NCBI GenBank assembly: GCA_034770075.1
Contig: CM068379.1
Span: 24,117,506 to 24,181,505, forward strand
DNA length: 64,000 bases
Direction of reading: 5' to 3'
Source: Aralia elata
Taxonomy: Eukaryota > Streptophyta > Magnoliopsida > Apiales > Araliaceae
The translations under genes were made by a program, and so were the position numbers. Below, piece by piece: positions 35,101 to 45,958 of this stretch; the first letter of the stretch is position 1, and each line of letters begins with the position of its first letter. The notes beneath the pieces are model-generated. The model saw only the letters and a list, made by a program, of their open reading frames with translations, was not told where the DNA came from and searched no databases.

Positions 35101-36263
35101 AAATGGTATAGTAAGGTGTGCCAATATACAACTATGTCATATTAATTGATAAGTCGACTTTATCCAATGATAGGTCACTCAAGATCAATTAGTTAAAGCT
35201 AAGATAAATTGTAGCTGGGCAAACAGGCAAGTTCCCTAACTTCATTCTTTCAGTATATTGAATGCAAGTTTCTTATCCTTACTCATATTTTATTGAGCAA
35301 GTTCCTTAACTCTACTCAAATTATCTTCGAGCAGGGTGTTATTGTATTGCAAGTTATTCTTTAAGCTTGAATTTTATCTTCAAGCATACTTAAGTGGTCT
35401 AACTACTTTTAAAATTATTCCACATCTATGTATTTATTGACATTCGCACTCGTGCATTTGAATTCGTACATTTATTAAAGTTCCGAGATTTACGAACTAT
35501 TCATGATTAAGTCTGAACCCTTGTTCGGTCAGGCAATTATGTGAGAATTTATAAAAGCTATCCGAACCAATCGATGGTAAGGATTCTTAGACTAAATGAA
35601 CACCCCTTTTATTATAGGAGAATACCCTAGGTACCGTATATAAGGTACAAACAGCAGAGTTAAATGTTATGCATATACATAGCGTACGCGAGGCTGACCC
35701 CCTCAAGTACTTATTCTGTAGCCAGTAACTAGAGGGTCAACTAGTTATTGACTCCTTTGGAAGTTATTATTCAGAGTCTACTTGACTATCAATTGTTCTA
35801 AAAGCAATAATTGTTCTTGCTTCTGATAATTATATTATTGAAATCTCTTTCTATATTTCTTTCATCATGATATATCTTTATTATTGTACTTTAAACTTGT
35901 TGAGCAAACTCGTTGCTCACCCTTGCTATATCATGACTCCATTGCAGCTAAACCCGAGACATCAGGAAAGAGCAAAGGGAAAGAAAAGATGAAATGATAG
36001 GCTTCACGTAACTGATTTTATCTTATGTGTAGTTAATTACTATTAATGTAATTTAAACCCTGATAGTTATTTGGGGTATGGATTTGTATTCAGTACTTAA
36101 GGTTATTGTATTCTGGGACTAGTAACACCTTTCTAATGAACAATATATGTTTGTTATATTCCGCATTTTAGTCAATGTATGTTGTTGGAGGTGAATGATG
36201 TATTGGATCGTGATGACCGGATCCGGGTATTTGGAGACCCGAATCTGGGGGCGTCACAAACAA

Positions 36264-36877
36264 AAACTCTCAAAAGATAATATTAAGTTGATTGCATTCA
36301 AAGAAATTGGAGAATGTCGAACATAGTCTTTTAGCATGGTAAAGCGATAGAGTATTGAATATTTAATATGAGTTTATTGTGAACATCCAAGGCAAGTATT
36401 AAATATTCGAGATGTTGTTTTATTACATTGGATATTTATAAGGAATTGAACAATACCATTTTGTTGTGCACACACAAGGACTGTATTTTTCTCTTCACTT
36501 ATATGGAAATGCTGGGTTTGACTTAACTTAGATTATTTTAGTTCGGACGTGCACACACTTGACCATTATAATTTAAGAGACAAAATATAAAGGAGTTATA
36601 TGGAGATGTAATCGACAATAGTTATCTACCTTTTAAATAAATATGTAGTTTGTTGTGCACATGCAAGGCTATATATTTATTATAATTAGATCCTTTCTCA
36701 CTAAGCAGATTTTACAAAGTCATAAATACAAGATCTGTCGAACTATATATAAAGAGGGTTATATAGTTTGAAGAAAAGAGTGGGAGACACCATTTTAATA
36801 AAGACCTAAATTAATCTGGTGATTAATAAAAGAATACATGCTAATGTTAATTAAATTTCACCTACAAAATTTTACAA
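36264..36877 (+). other. Copia E leader, second part, with hairpin motifs
   Basis: The leader resumes after F and runs to the gag ATG. Four copies of the hairpin motif lie at 36376-36392 (degenerate), 36464-36479 (exact TTGTGCACACACAAGG), 36547-36562 (GTGCACACACTTGACC) and 36653-36668. They sit in the same order as in array B. Confidence 0.75.
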
Positions 36878-37789
36878 ATGGCTAATTCACTATCACTGCA
36901 AAACATACTTGATGCTAACAAATTAACCAGACCAAATTACGCGGATTGGTTAAGGAATCTGAGAATAGTTCTAACAGCTGAAAAGCTAGCATATGTCCTT
37001 AACTCACCTGTTCCTGCAACAGTTGCAGAAGATGCCTCTGAGGAAGAGCTGGCTACTTTTAGAAAGTAGCAGGATGATGCACATGTGGCTCAGTGTATCA
37101 TGTTAGCATCCATGAGTAACGAGTTACAGCGTCAACATGAGAAAATGGATGCTCCTACTATGTTGCTGCACCTTTAGGATTTGTATGGTGAGGAAAGTAG
37201 GCTGGCTAGATATGAAATATCTAAAGAGCTTTTGCGATCTAGGATGACCGATGGTACTACAGTGCAGACACATGTCCTAAAGATGATCAATCTGATTGAA
37301 CAGTTGGGATAGCTGGGTTTTATCATGGATAGTGAGTTGAGCTAAGATTTGATCTTGTAGTCACTCCCGGACTCATCTTCACAATTTGTTATGAACTTTC
37401 ACATGAACAAGCTTGATGTCAGTTTTCCTGAATTGCTTAACATGTTGAAAACTGCTGAAAGTCATTTTCTAATGAAGAAAGACCAAGTCTTGCTTGTAGA
37501 CGATTCTTCCAAGAAGCGAAAGAGGGCTAAAGGATCTTCAAAAAAGAAGAAAAATCCCAAGAAGGCAAAAGGAAAGGCGAAACCTAAGGACAAGAAAAAG
37601 ATTGATGCTGATTGCAAAGGACTTTGCTTGCACTACAACAATCCTGGACATTGAAAGAGAAACTGTAAGGAGTATCTTGTAAAGCAGAAGCAAAATAAGC
37701 TTGGAGAAGCTTCAGCTTCAGCTACAGATACAGGTTTGTTCATGATTGAAATAAATTTTTCTGTAAGTCAAAGTTTTACTTGGGTATTG
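36878..37789 (+). pseudogene. Copia E gag
   Basis: It starts MANSLSLQNILDANKLTRPN and continues through the usual copia gag region (YADWLRNLRIVLTAEKL ... QCIMLASMSNELQRQ). One frame holds to 37789 with stops at 37067 and at about 37174, 37309, 37342 and 37357. The basic linker (SKKRKRAKGSSKKKKNPKKA) and the zinc knuckle CKGLCLHYNNPGH...KRNC (near 37615-37665) follow; a stop replaces the expected tryptophan in the knuckle. The gene is cut in the following protease region by element H. Gag packages the RNA. Confidence 0.85.
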
Positions 37790-38773
37790 TGATGGACTCT
37801 ACGGCACGCTTGCGTGAGGTGTTCGTCGCCCGAATCGTTTCTAACAAGTTGATAGGATGGATAGCTTGCAACACCTTAACCCCTCGCTTATATGTAGATG
37901 GTAATCTTGGTACAATTGCTTGCTTAGGAAATTTCTGGAGGATGAATACCAATGACACTTCGACCCCTCGCTTATATTGAAGTGGTAATCTCGGTACAAT
38001 CGACGATTGATGCGGTAGAAGACGCCACACACAACTATAAATGGTTGTATGATAAGTCAATTATGAATCTAAAAAGAAGAACTAAGGAACACTTAGGAAT
38101 TCTTCAAAGAACCACAGGTAGAGAAAGAAACTCATAATAGTACTGATAATCTGAAAATTGATACGAATGATTGAATTTACAAGCCTAGCATCACTTGGTA
38201 TTTATAGGAACTCATAGTGTGCTAACCCATCATCATAAGTCAAGATCTAACAACTAATGACATCACATGTATCATCCACCCAAAGAATTTAACAACCCAA
38301 AAATATGTGATGTGTTAAAAGTCCAAATCAGACAACTATAAACTGATCAGCACATTGCAAGCTATTTTCACATCTAATAAGATTCGAATTTGGACTTGGG
38401 CCAAGAATGAAAATTGTAGCCCTGGAGTTTCTAATGAATTTAGGATTTTGAATCACCTCATTTGGAGTTCGAAAACTGAAGTTATGGCCCAAATACGAAC
38501 TGATGTCAAACTAGTCCAAAAGTGCGAAAATGCTAATTCTTTTGCAACGGTTCGGGTATGCTTGCTTCCAAGGTGTTTATGATCTTTGTGTGCTTGTAAC
38601 CCGTCTCTATAACCTCTATGCTCGATCCAACCTCGGTCCATAATTTTTGAATCATCCCGTTAAGTCCTTCTTTGAAGCGTTTAGCTCGTGCTCTCGTAAT
38701 GGATCCAAGTGGCATATGCAATGGATCCACTTGTGTTTTTTCAAGGGCTTGTGAGCTAAGGATGTCCTCATTA
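37790..38773 (-). repeat. 3' LTR of element H
   Basis: It is 984 bp, TGATGGACTC to CCTCATTA on the + strand. On the minus strand it therefore starts TAATGAG rather than TG. It contains the last part of the integrase ORF (to 38533) and a TATA box on the minus strand (38199-38206). Confidence 0.9.
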
Positions 38774-40048
38774 TACCTCTCCTCTTGAAAAGGATTTGTC
38801 CTCAAATCTTCACCCACATCAAACGGGCTTAGATCAGAAACATTGAAAGTTACACTAACATTATACTCACTAGGTAAGTCCAATTTGTAAACATTGTTGT
38901 TAATGCGTTCAAGCACTTGAAATGGTCCATCTCTTGGAAGTAATTTCAAACGCCTTTGAGCAGGAAATCTTTCCTTACGCATATGTAGCCAAACCCAATC
39001 CCCGAGTTCGAAGATTACTTGACGCCGACCCTTGTTGGCCTATTTGGCATATTGATCCGTCCTCTTTTCAATGTTGAGTCTTCTCTTCTCATGTATCTGT
39101 TTAACAAAATCAGCTTTGTTTTTGCCATCCATGTTAGTATACTTGGAAACAGGTAATGGTGACAAATCCAAGAGTGTTAAAGGATTAAAGCCATACATAA
39201 TTTCAAAAGGTGAGAATTTAGTAGCAGAGTGAACAGATCTATTATAAGCAAACTCAACATGTGGTAGACATTCTTCCCAAAGCTTAATATTCTTTTTAAT
39301 GATAGCCCTTAGTAATGCAGATAGAGTTCTATTAACTACTTCCATTTGACCGTCAGTTTATGGATGATAAGTAGTTGAAAATAGCAGTTTAGTTCCTAAT
39401 TTACACTACAAGGTCTTCCAAAAATAGCTCAAGAATTTAGCATCTCTATCTGAAACAATGGTTCGGGCCATGCCATGCAAACGTACAATGTCTCTAAAGA
39501 ATAAATCAGCAACATGGGATGCATCATCAGTTTTGTGGCTTGGGATAAAGTGTGCCATTTTTAAAAACCTATCCACGACCACAAATATAGAATCATGACC
39601 ATGCTTAGATCTAGGTAAACCCAATACAAAGTCTATAGACAAATCAACCCAAGGTTCACTCGAAACAGGCAATGGTGTGTATAACCCATAGGGTTGAACA
39701 CGAGATTTAGCTTGATGACATGTAATGCATCTATCACAAATTCTTTCCACATCTCGTTTCATATGGGGCCAATAGAAATGTTTTTTTTATCACAGATAAG
39801 GTCTTATCAACACCAAAATGTCCCATCAAACCACCTCCATGTGATTCTCGAACTAATAACTAACGCAAAGAACATGCAGGTATACATAATCTATTCTCAC
39901 GAAATAAGAATCCATCCATCTTGAAGTATTTACCTACAACATTCTTTTCAGAATTTTTAAACTCTTCACAAAAATCATGGTCATTAACATATGATTCTTT
40001 GATTTGTTCAAAACCAAGTAATTTTGTGTCAAGAGTATTTAACAACAC
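38533..40048 (-). pseudogene. Integrase of element H
   Basis: The minus strand gives the zinc-finger end (CDRCITCHQAKSRVQPYGLY), the core with DLSIDFVLGLPRSKHG and VSDRDAKFLSYFWKTL, and the glutamate in MEVVNRTLSALLRA. A stop replaces Q in the HPQTDGQ-type motif near 39356, and others lie near 39406 and 39040. The C-terminal part has KLLPRDGPFQVLERINNNVY and VTFNVSDLSPFDVGEDLRTN. Then TRARAKRFKEGLNGMIQKLW lies inside the LTR; the ORF stops at 38533. The 40048-39860 segment (GFEQIKESYVNDHDF) is the linker to RNase H in another frame. Confidence 0.85.
38774..38786 (-). other. Polypurine tract of element H, inside the pol ORF
   Basis: The minus strand reads AAGAGGAGAGGTA directly before the LTR start TAATGAGG. 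The same bases encode the FQEERY segment of the integrase C-terminus, so the tract is both coding and a priming site. Confidence 0.75.
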
Positions 40049-40467
40049 ATACCCACGACATTTTCCTTACCTTGCTTATACCGAATGCTATAAGGAAATG
40101 TCTCGATGAACTCCATCCATCGTGCATGTCTCTTGTTCAACTTGTGTTGGCCTTTCAAATATTTTAACGATTCAGGATCCGTGTGAATCACAAACTCCTT
40201 AGGCCACAGGTAATGTTGCCAAGTCTCCAATGATCGAACCAAGGCATACAACTCTTTGTCATAAGTGGGATAGTTCAAAGCTGCTCCACTCAATTTTTCA
40301 CTGAAATATGCCACTGGTTTTCCTTCTTGCATTAATACAGCTCCAATTCCTAAACCTGAAGCATCACATTCAATTTCAAAAGTTTTAGTGAAATTAGGCA
40401 ATACAAGTAAAGGAGCGTTAGTTAATTTTTCTTTAATCAAATTAAATGCCTTTTCCTGTGTATCACC
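40039..40467 (-). pseudogene. RNase H of element H
   Basis: The minus strand reads FEIECDASGLGIGAVLMQEG, then YPTYDKELYALVRSLETW, then FVIHTDPESLKYLKGQHKL, covering the catalytic D, E and D. Upstream a stop replaces a tryptophan between this segment and RT. At the end (GKENVVGMCC) a deletion removes the usual ADALSR motif and shifts the frame into the linker. Confidence 0.85.
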
Positions 40468-41477
40468 CTACTTGAATCCTACACTCTTTTTGATTACTTC
40501 GGTGAGTGGTGCTGTGACTTCGCTGAAGTTTCTTACAAATCGTCTATAGAAACTTGCGAATCCATGAAAGCTACGAACTTGACTGACATTCGTAGGAGTT
40601 GGCCATTCTCGAATTGCCCTTATTTTCTCTTTATCAACTTGTACTCCTTGCACACTGACAACAAAGCCAAGAAACACAACTCGATCCGTACAAAATGTGC
40701 ATTTATCCATATTGGCATATAATTTTTCCTTTCGAAGCACATCTAGGACAGATTTTATATGCAATGTATGCTCACCTAAATCCTTGCTGTAGATCAAGAT
40801 ATCATCAAAGTAGGCAACTATAAATTTTCCAATGAAGGAACGCAAAACATGGTTCATTAATCTCATGAACGTGCTAGGAGCATTAGTTAAACCAAAAGGT
40901 AAGACTAACCACTCATACAACCCATATTTTATTTTAAAAGCAGTTTTCCATTCATCTCCCTCATGCATTCTAATCTGATGATAACCACTCTTTAAATCAA
41001 TATTAGAAAACACACAAAATCCATGCAATTCATCTAACATATCATCTAACCTAGGAATGGGATGTCGATATTTTACTGTAATGTTATTTACCGCTCGACA
41101 ATCAATGCACATACGCCATTTCCCATCTTTTTTGGCACTAAAATAACTGGAATCGCACATGGACTCATGCTTTCCCTCACAAACCCCTTATCTATTAGTT
41201 CGTCAACTTGCCTTTGCAATTCCGTTGTCTCCTCGGGATTGCTTCGGTATGCTAGACGGTTTGGAATGGTTGCACCAAGGACAAAATCAATTTGATGTTC
41301 AATTCTCCGAATTGGAGGTAATCCTTGTGGAAGTTCCTCTAAAAATACATTCTGATAATCCTGCAAAAGAGTAGAAACAACACTAGGCAAAGAAGGATTA
41401 TTCGTGTTAGTATTTAAAAGTGCTTCCTTATACCGAAGTATAATCATTGGCTTTTTAGAATCCAAAGCTCGCCTCAC
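40468..41477 (-). pseudogene. Reverse transcriptase of element H
   Basis: The N-terminal part is in one frame (QNVFLEELPQGLPPIRRIEH ... ELIDKGFVRESMSPCAIPVI). A single frameshift near 41130 leads to KDGKWRMCIDCRAVNNIT, SNIDLKSGYHQIRMHEGDEW, LPFGLTNAPSTFMRLMNHVL and the catalytic block VAYFDDILIYSKDL near 40790-40820, then FLGFVVSVQGVQVD. The catalytic residues are intact; only the frameshift and the stop at 40468 break the domain. Confidence 0.9.
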
Positions 41478-41590
41478 ATCACTCCTTTTTACAAAAATGT
41501 TTGTTTTTCTCTCTTCACCTTTCTTTTTCTCTCTCTCTCTTTTGTTTTTTTCTCATGATCTCTCTGTAAGTGCATTTGATCCTCATGCAC

Positions 41591-42115
41591 CTATTTTGGT
41601 GACATAGGGCACAAGGTAATTTTTCTTTGATTGTGAACAAAAGAGTACTCATTAGTAAAACCATCATGCTTTACTCGCCGATCGAACTGCCATGGTCTCC
41701 CAAGTAGTAAGTGACCTACCTGCATAGGAACTACATCACATAGAATCTCATCGACATATTTCCCAATTATAAATGGCACTGATACTTGCTTGGTAACTTT
41801 GATGTCGTTGTTGTCATTGAGCCACTGCAATCGGTATGGATGGGGATGTTTGGATGTTGTAAGTCTCAATTTCTCCACCATAGTGATGTTTGCCACATTT
41901 GTACAGCTCCCACCATCAATTACAACACAACAGATCTTACCATTTACCATGCATCTAGTATGAAATAGATTCTCTCTTTGTTCACTGCTTTCTTCCTTTA
42001 CCAGTGTACTAAGCATTCTTCGAGTAACCAACACTTCACCATGCATAGCAACCTCTCTATCTTCCTCCAAAGGTTGCATAGAGTCATTGTCACTATCTTC
42101 TTCCTCGGTTTCCAA
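41591..42115 (-). pseudogene. Protease of element H
   Basis: The minus strand contains CMVNGKICCVVIDGGSCTNV near 41890-41960, the aspartic protease core in its D-G-G-S variant. The VGHLLLGRPWQFDRRVKHDG segment follows near 41660-41720. An in-frame stop at 42116 separates it from gag, and it stops at 41591 before RT. Confidence 0.85.
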
Positions 42116-43234
42116 TTATCCATTCTCAAGCAATAACATAGTTCTTTGATTTGGGCATTGATTTGCAATATGTCCCCTGCCTTGACATTTAAAGCATACA
42201 ATATCTCGATTACGACTAGTAGAAGGTTGATTAGTTTTACCTTGCAATCCTTGAGTAGTCGTCCCCTGCTTGATTTCGGGCTTTGGTTTGGAAACAGTTG
42301 GTCTTTCCTCGCGTTTCACAATGTTGGATTTCCATGATGACCCTATGGTAGGATTTATTCGTTGGCCACCTCTCCTCTTAAGTTGCTTCTCTATTTTGAT
42401 AGCCATATGCACCATATCTTCCAATATCACATAGTGTTGACGCTCCACCAAATCTGCAATATCCCAATTTAACCTTGCTAAAAATCGGGCCATGGTGGCC
42501 TCATTATCCTCGTCGATTTTAGCCCTAGACATTAACATCTCCATTTCCTTGAAGTAGTCTTCCACACTCTTATTTCCCTCTTTCAAGTTTTGTAAGTTTC
42601 GAAATAGATCTCGATAATAGTGGCTTGGTACAAACCTCTTTTTCATCACAACTTTCATTTCTGCCCAAGTCTCTATTAGACGTTCTCCGCACCTCCTTCG
42701 GCTAGTCATCAATTGATCCCACCAAGTAACTGCATAATCTGAAAATTCGGTAGCTGCAATTCTAACTTTCTTGAGATCCAAGTAGTTGTGACAGTCAAAT
42801 ATCCATTCCATTTTCTTCTCCCATTCTAAATATGCCTTGGGATCACTTCTGCCTTGAAAAATGGGAATTTTCATTTTGATGCTATCAAGGTTGTTGTCCT
42901 CTCAATTTCGGCCGCCTCTATCCCTTGCAAAATGTCTCCTAGGGATAAAGCCAGTTTCTTGATCCTCTTCCTCGCTAAACCTTTCATCATAGTAAGTTGT
43001 CTCTTCTAGTCTAGTTTCCTTTTGTTGGGCTTTTCCTTTAGGACGCCCACCCGGAGGGATTTGAGTTTGTTCCCCTCGAGTGTCACTCAATTGATCAATG
43101 CGATCATGTACTTGCTCCATAGCCATCCCTAACTGTCTAGAAAATTCTTTCATCATAGCCTTCATCATGAGTTTTGGGTCAAAATTCGATGAAGAAGGTT
43201 CATTCTCAATTGCCTTATCTCCGGTGTTAGACAT
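42116..43234 (-). pseudogene. gag of element H
   Basis: The likely start is the ATG at 43234 (MSNTGDKAIENEPSSSNFDP), in keeping with the family; a longer ORF upstream looks like leader. After RDRGGRN a TGA near 42902 interrupts (relatives have arginine there). The conserved gag follows: MKIPIFQGRSDPKAYLEWEK, TWWDQLMTSRRRCGERLIET, NLKEGNKSVEDYFKEMEMLM. The zinc knuckle CFKCQGRGHIANQCP lies near 42150-42195. Confidence 0.88.
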
Positions 43235-43674
43235 ATTTTCTGCAAAACAAAGGTTAGTAGAAAACAAGTTCCTCACCACTCCCTTACGTGTTTCGCTCAA
43301 ACAATGCATTACAAATATGAAACGCTCGTGTATCACATTTATGGCTTTTACCCTCTAGTAATCTCACTACTCTTGCTTTTTTCCGCTCGTAGTTCTTTCT
43401 AATAGGTTCTTTTTGAATTCACACAAATATTACCTTAATTTTCCAATTACAATCCAATAAGAACTTGTCAAGATATAATATAGAAAGGACGACTCTTGAA
43501 ATACCAACAAGACTTTATAATCGTCAAATATGATTCTTTGCAAATGAAATCCTAACACTAGCAATCAACAATAATAATTTTCTGCTATATATTTTCTGCA
43601 ATTTTTTTTTACTATAATCTAACAATAAAAGTAAAGATAAGTAACTTGATAGGAAACTTAGCTTTGATACCAAA
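43235..43674 (-). other. Leader and primer binding site of element H
   Basis: No gene is seen between gag and the 5' LTR. The primer site is at 43661-43672, where the minus strand reads TGGTATCAAAGC, one base different from the tRNA-iMet complement. Confidence 0.85.
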
Positions 43675-44655
43675 TGATGGACTCCACAGCACGCTTGCGT
43701 GAGGTGGTCGTCGCCTGGATCGTTTCTAACAAGTTGATAGGATGGATAGCTTGCAACACCTTAACCCCTCGCCTACATGTAGACGGTAATCTTGGTACAA
43801 TTGCTTGCTTAGGAAATTTGTGGAGGATGAACACCAACGATACTTCGACCCCTCGCTTATATTCAAGTGGTAATCTCGGTACAATCGACGATTGATGCGG
43901 TAGAAGACGCCACACATAACTATGAATGGTTGTATGATAAGTCAATTATGAATCTAAAAAGAACTAAGGAATACATAGGAATTCTTCAAAGAACCACAAG
44001 TAGAGAAACAAACTCACAATAGTATTGATAATCTGAAAATTGATATGAATGATTGAATTTACAAGCCTAGCATCACTTGGTATTTATAGGAACTCATGGT
44101 GTGCTAACCCATCATCATAAGTCAAGATCTAACAACTAATCACATCACATGTATCAGCCACCCAAAGAATTTAACAACCCAAAAACATGTGATGTGTTAA
44201 AAGTCCAAATCAGACAACTATAAACTGATCAGCACATTGCAAGCTATTTTCACATCTGATAAGATTCGAATTTGGACTTGGGCCAAGAATGCAAATTGTA
44301 GCCCTGGAGTTTCTAATGAATTTAGGCTTTTGAATCACCTCATTTGGAGTTCGGAAACTCAAGTTATGGCCTAAATACGATCTGATGTCAAACTAGTCCA
44401 AAAGTGCGAAAATGCTGATTCTTTTGCAACGGTTCGGGTATGCTTGCTTCCAAGGTGTTTATGATCTTTGCGTGCTTGTAACCCGTCTCTATAACCTCTA
44501 TGCTCGATCCAACCTCGACCCATAATTTATGAATCATCCCGTTAAGTCCTTCTTTGAAGCGTTTAGCTCGTGCTCTCGTAATGGGTCCAAGTGGCATATG
44601 CAATGGATCCACTTGTGTTTTTTCAAGGGCTTGTGAGCTAAGGATGTCGTCATTA
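43675..44655 (-). repeat. 5' LTR of element H
   Basis: It is 981 bp, TGATGGACTC to GTCGTCATTA on the + strand. It carries a second copy of the integrase tail sequence. The minus-strand TATA box at 44081-44088 (TATAAATA) would drive this element. Confidence 0.9.
44081..44088 (-). promoter_or_regulatory. TATA box in 5' LTR of H
   Basis: The minus strand reads TATAAATACC, with the equivalent at 38199-38206 in the other LTR. Confidence 0.6.
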
Positions 44656-44834
44656 TATTGGATACCAGTTGTGGGTCTCACATATGCAATTCTTTGTAGG
44701 GACTAAGCAGAAGGAGAAAGCTGAACAAAGGAGAAGTCACCCTGCGCGTGGGGAATGGAGCAAAGGTTGCTGCATTAGCCGTAGGAACTTATTGTTTAGC
44801 ACTGCCTTCTGACAAATTAATTAATTTAATAAGT
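44656..44834 (+). pseudogene. Copia E protease remnant
   Basis: Copia resumes with the protease after element H: DTSCGSHICNSL, a stop, then GLSRRRKLNKGEVTLRVGNG and AALAVGTYCLALPSDKLINL. The catalytic motif reads DTS where DTG or DSG is expected. CACTA element J interrupts the gene after 44834. Confidence 0.8.
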
Positions 44835-45020
44835 CACTAGTACAAAGTAGTAAATAGACAACACTTAAACCATAACGTTTTTATAAAAAACGTTATGGTA
44901 TATTTTTACACAACGTTTTTTTTAACAAAACGTTGTAGATATATATGAAAAAACGTTATGTAAAATAAAAGGGCATTTTTTGGTTTTAACTAGATAACGT
45001 TTTTTAAAAAAAACGTCATC
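44835..45020. repeat. Left TIR and subterminal repeats of J
   Basis: After the terminal repeat, CATAACGTTTTT, ACAACGTTTTTTTT, AACGTTGTAG and ATAACGTTTTTT copies alternate in both orientations. Such arrays in CACTA elements bind the transposase. Confidence 0.8.
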
Positions 45021-45409
45021 TATATAAAAAACACGGAGCTCAAGTGAACACTTAAAATTAAAAGAGACACTCTTTTTCTCTCATTTTCGTTCTTTTTCTC
45101 TCTGCCGTCATCAGTTTGGTTCTCTCTCCCCTTTCAGCCGTCGTGGCTTTAATGGGTGAGCAACGACTCTCTAATATGTACACTCCTTCGTCTTTCCCCT
45201 CTTAAAGTCTCGAGCCTTCGTCCTCCGGCTTCGAGAGAAACACACAAGCCAGTGCAAACAGATCGAAGAAATCTGAAACAAAACCCTAGATCTATCTATT
45301 CCTGTATCAGACTACTCGCAGATCTCTAATGTACGTTGTTTTTTCAATCCAATTTTTCTCTATTCTAGGGTTTTGTTTTAGCTTGGATTTGATTATTTCT
45401 GTGAGACAG

Positions 45410-45484
45410 ATGGTGTCTGACGCGAGCAAGAAGAAGGCGGCCCAGAAGAAGGCAGTTGCGGCGGCGAAGATGGGAGGAAAATCG
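45410..45484 (+). pseudogene. ABCF1: Captured ABCF1-like first exon
   Basis: ATG at 45410 reads MVSDASKKKAAQKKAVAAAK then MGGKS, the highly characteristic start of plant ABC transporter F family member 1 (a soluble GCN20-type ATPase tied to translation control). Upstream, about 45190-45330, looks like a 5' UTR and is followed by a pyrimidine-rich intron ending in GACAG just before the ATG. After the 25th codon the similarity ends and the frame closes at 45517. No ATPase cassette is present. It is a captured fragment, not a gene. The name rests on memory of the family start. Confidence 0.7.
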
Positions 45485-45725
45485 ATTATCCTTTCACTTG
45501 TGAAGGCACTATTATGATTGCGGAGTCTGGGAGTCATTATTGAAATCCCTCTGATCTTTTCCCCATTGGCTAAGGCTATTAGGCGTTATTGATCTCAAGC
45601 ATATTCGGGTCACTTTTTCTACCATGTTTTGTTTTGATTGAGAAAGCCAACAGTTTTTTTTGACTTTTCCTTATTTATCTAATGTTCTTCAACTTGCTAA
45701 GTCCTATTGAACATTTCCCCACTCC

Positions 45726-45760
45726 CTCTCTCTCTCTGTCTATATATATATATATATATG

Positions 45761-45809
<49 letters not shown>

Positions 45810-45810
45810 T
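45726..45810. repeat. Compound (CT)n(AT)n(AC)n(AT)n microsatellite in J
   Basis: Runs of TC, TA/AT, CA and AT follow each other without interruption. Reads across it as ORFs are meaningless. Confidence 0.9.
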
Positions 45811-45874
45811 ATAAGCTGCTTTCACTTATGTGTGGCACTTCTAATTGTAAGCATATGGCGGTGTTATATTTCAG

Positions 45875-45958
45875 GTTAATAAGCCATACCTTCCATTGGC
45901 ATCAGGGGAATATTCTGTCACAATCGGGGTCACAATTGTTTCATCTTTTGCTATTGTG
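45875..45958 (+). pseudogene. Captured homogentisate prenyltransferase exon 1
   Basis: Preceded by a TTTCAG acceptor, the 84 bases read VNKPYLPLASGEYSVTIGV, then a hydrophobic stretch (TIVSSFAIV), and end before a GT donor at 45959. NKPYLPLASGEYS is a hallmark of the UbiA-family homogentisate phytyl/geranylgeranyl/solanesyl transferases of chloroplast envelope tocopherol and plastoquinone synthesis. The exon is in the right orientation relative to the next captured exon (47475). The catalytic aspartate-rich motif encoded upstream is absent. Confidence 0.8.

Larger units (their letters stand above)
31980..36258 (+). mobile_element. Solo LTR F, large chromovirus (Tekay/Del-like)
   Basis: It runs 4279 bp from TGTAATGTTCG to GGGCGTCACA, flanked by AACAA at 31975-31979 and 36259-36263. 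Its 3' part (about 35880-36258) matches the reverse complement of the LTR of chromodomain element G (55600-55960), including a conserved GAGCAA...GCTCACCCTTGCTATATCATGA region and an AACAATATATGTTTGTTAT-like stretch. So it is an LTR of the G lineage left without an internal region. It holds a GC-rich part (32460-32900), a TATA box and a long AT-rich repeat field. Short ORFs in it match nothing I know. Confidence 0.85.
37790..44655 (-). mobile_element. Complete Ty3/gypsy chromovirus H (CRM-like)
   Basis: It is 6866 bp, flanked by TATTG at 37785-37789 and 44656-44660. Joining the flanks restores the copia protease sequence GGGTATTGGATACC seen also at 23674. LTRs are 984 and 981 bp and about 95% identical over the first 300 bases by eye. 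The internal region carries gag, protease, RT, RNase H and integrase on the minus strand, with a tRNA-Met-type primer site. The integrase ends in a GPF-type C-terminus that runs on into the 3' LTR, without a canonical chromodomain. This resembles the CRM lineage; the assignment is inference. Confidence 0.9.

Noticed and set aside
44388..44681. Separate gene for the TRARAKRFKEG protein in the right LTR of H
   Set aside because: It is the LTR copy of the integrase tail and runs into copia sequence; the real tail is at 38533.
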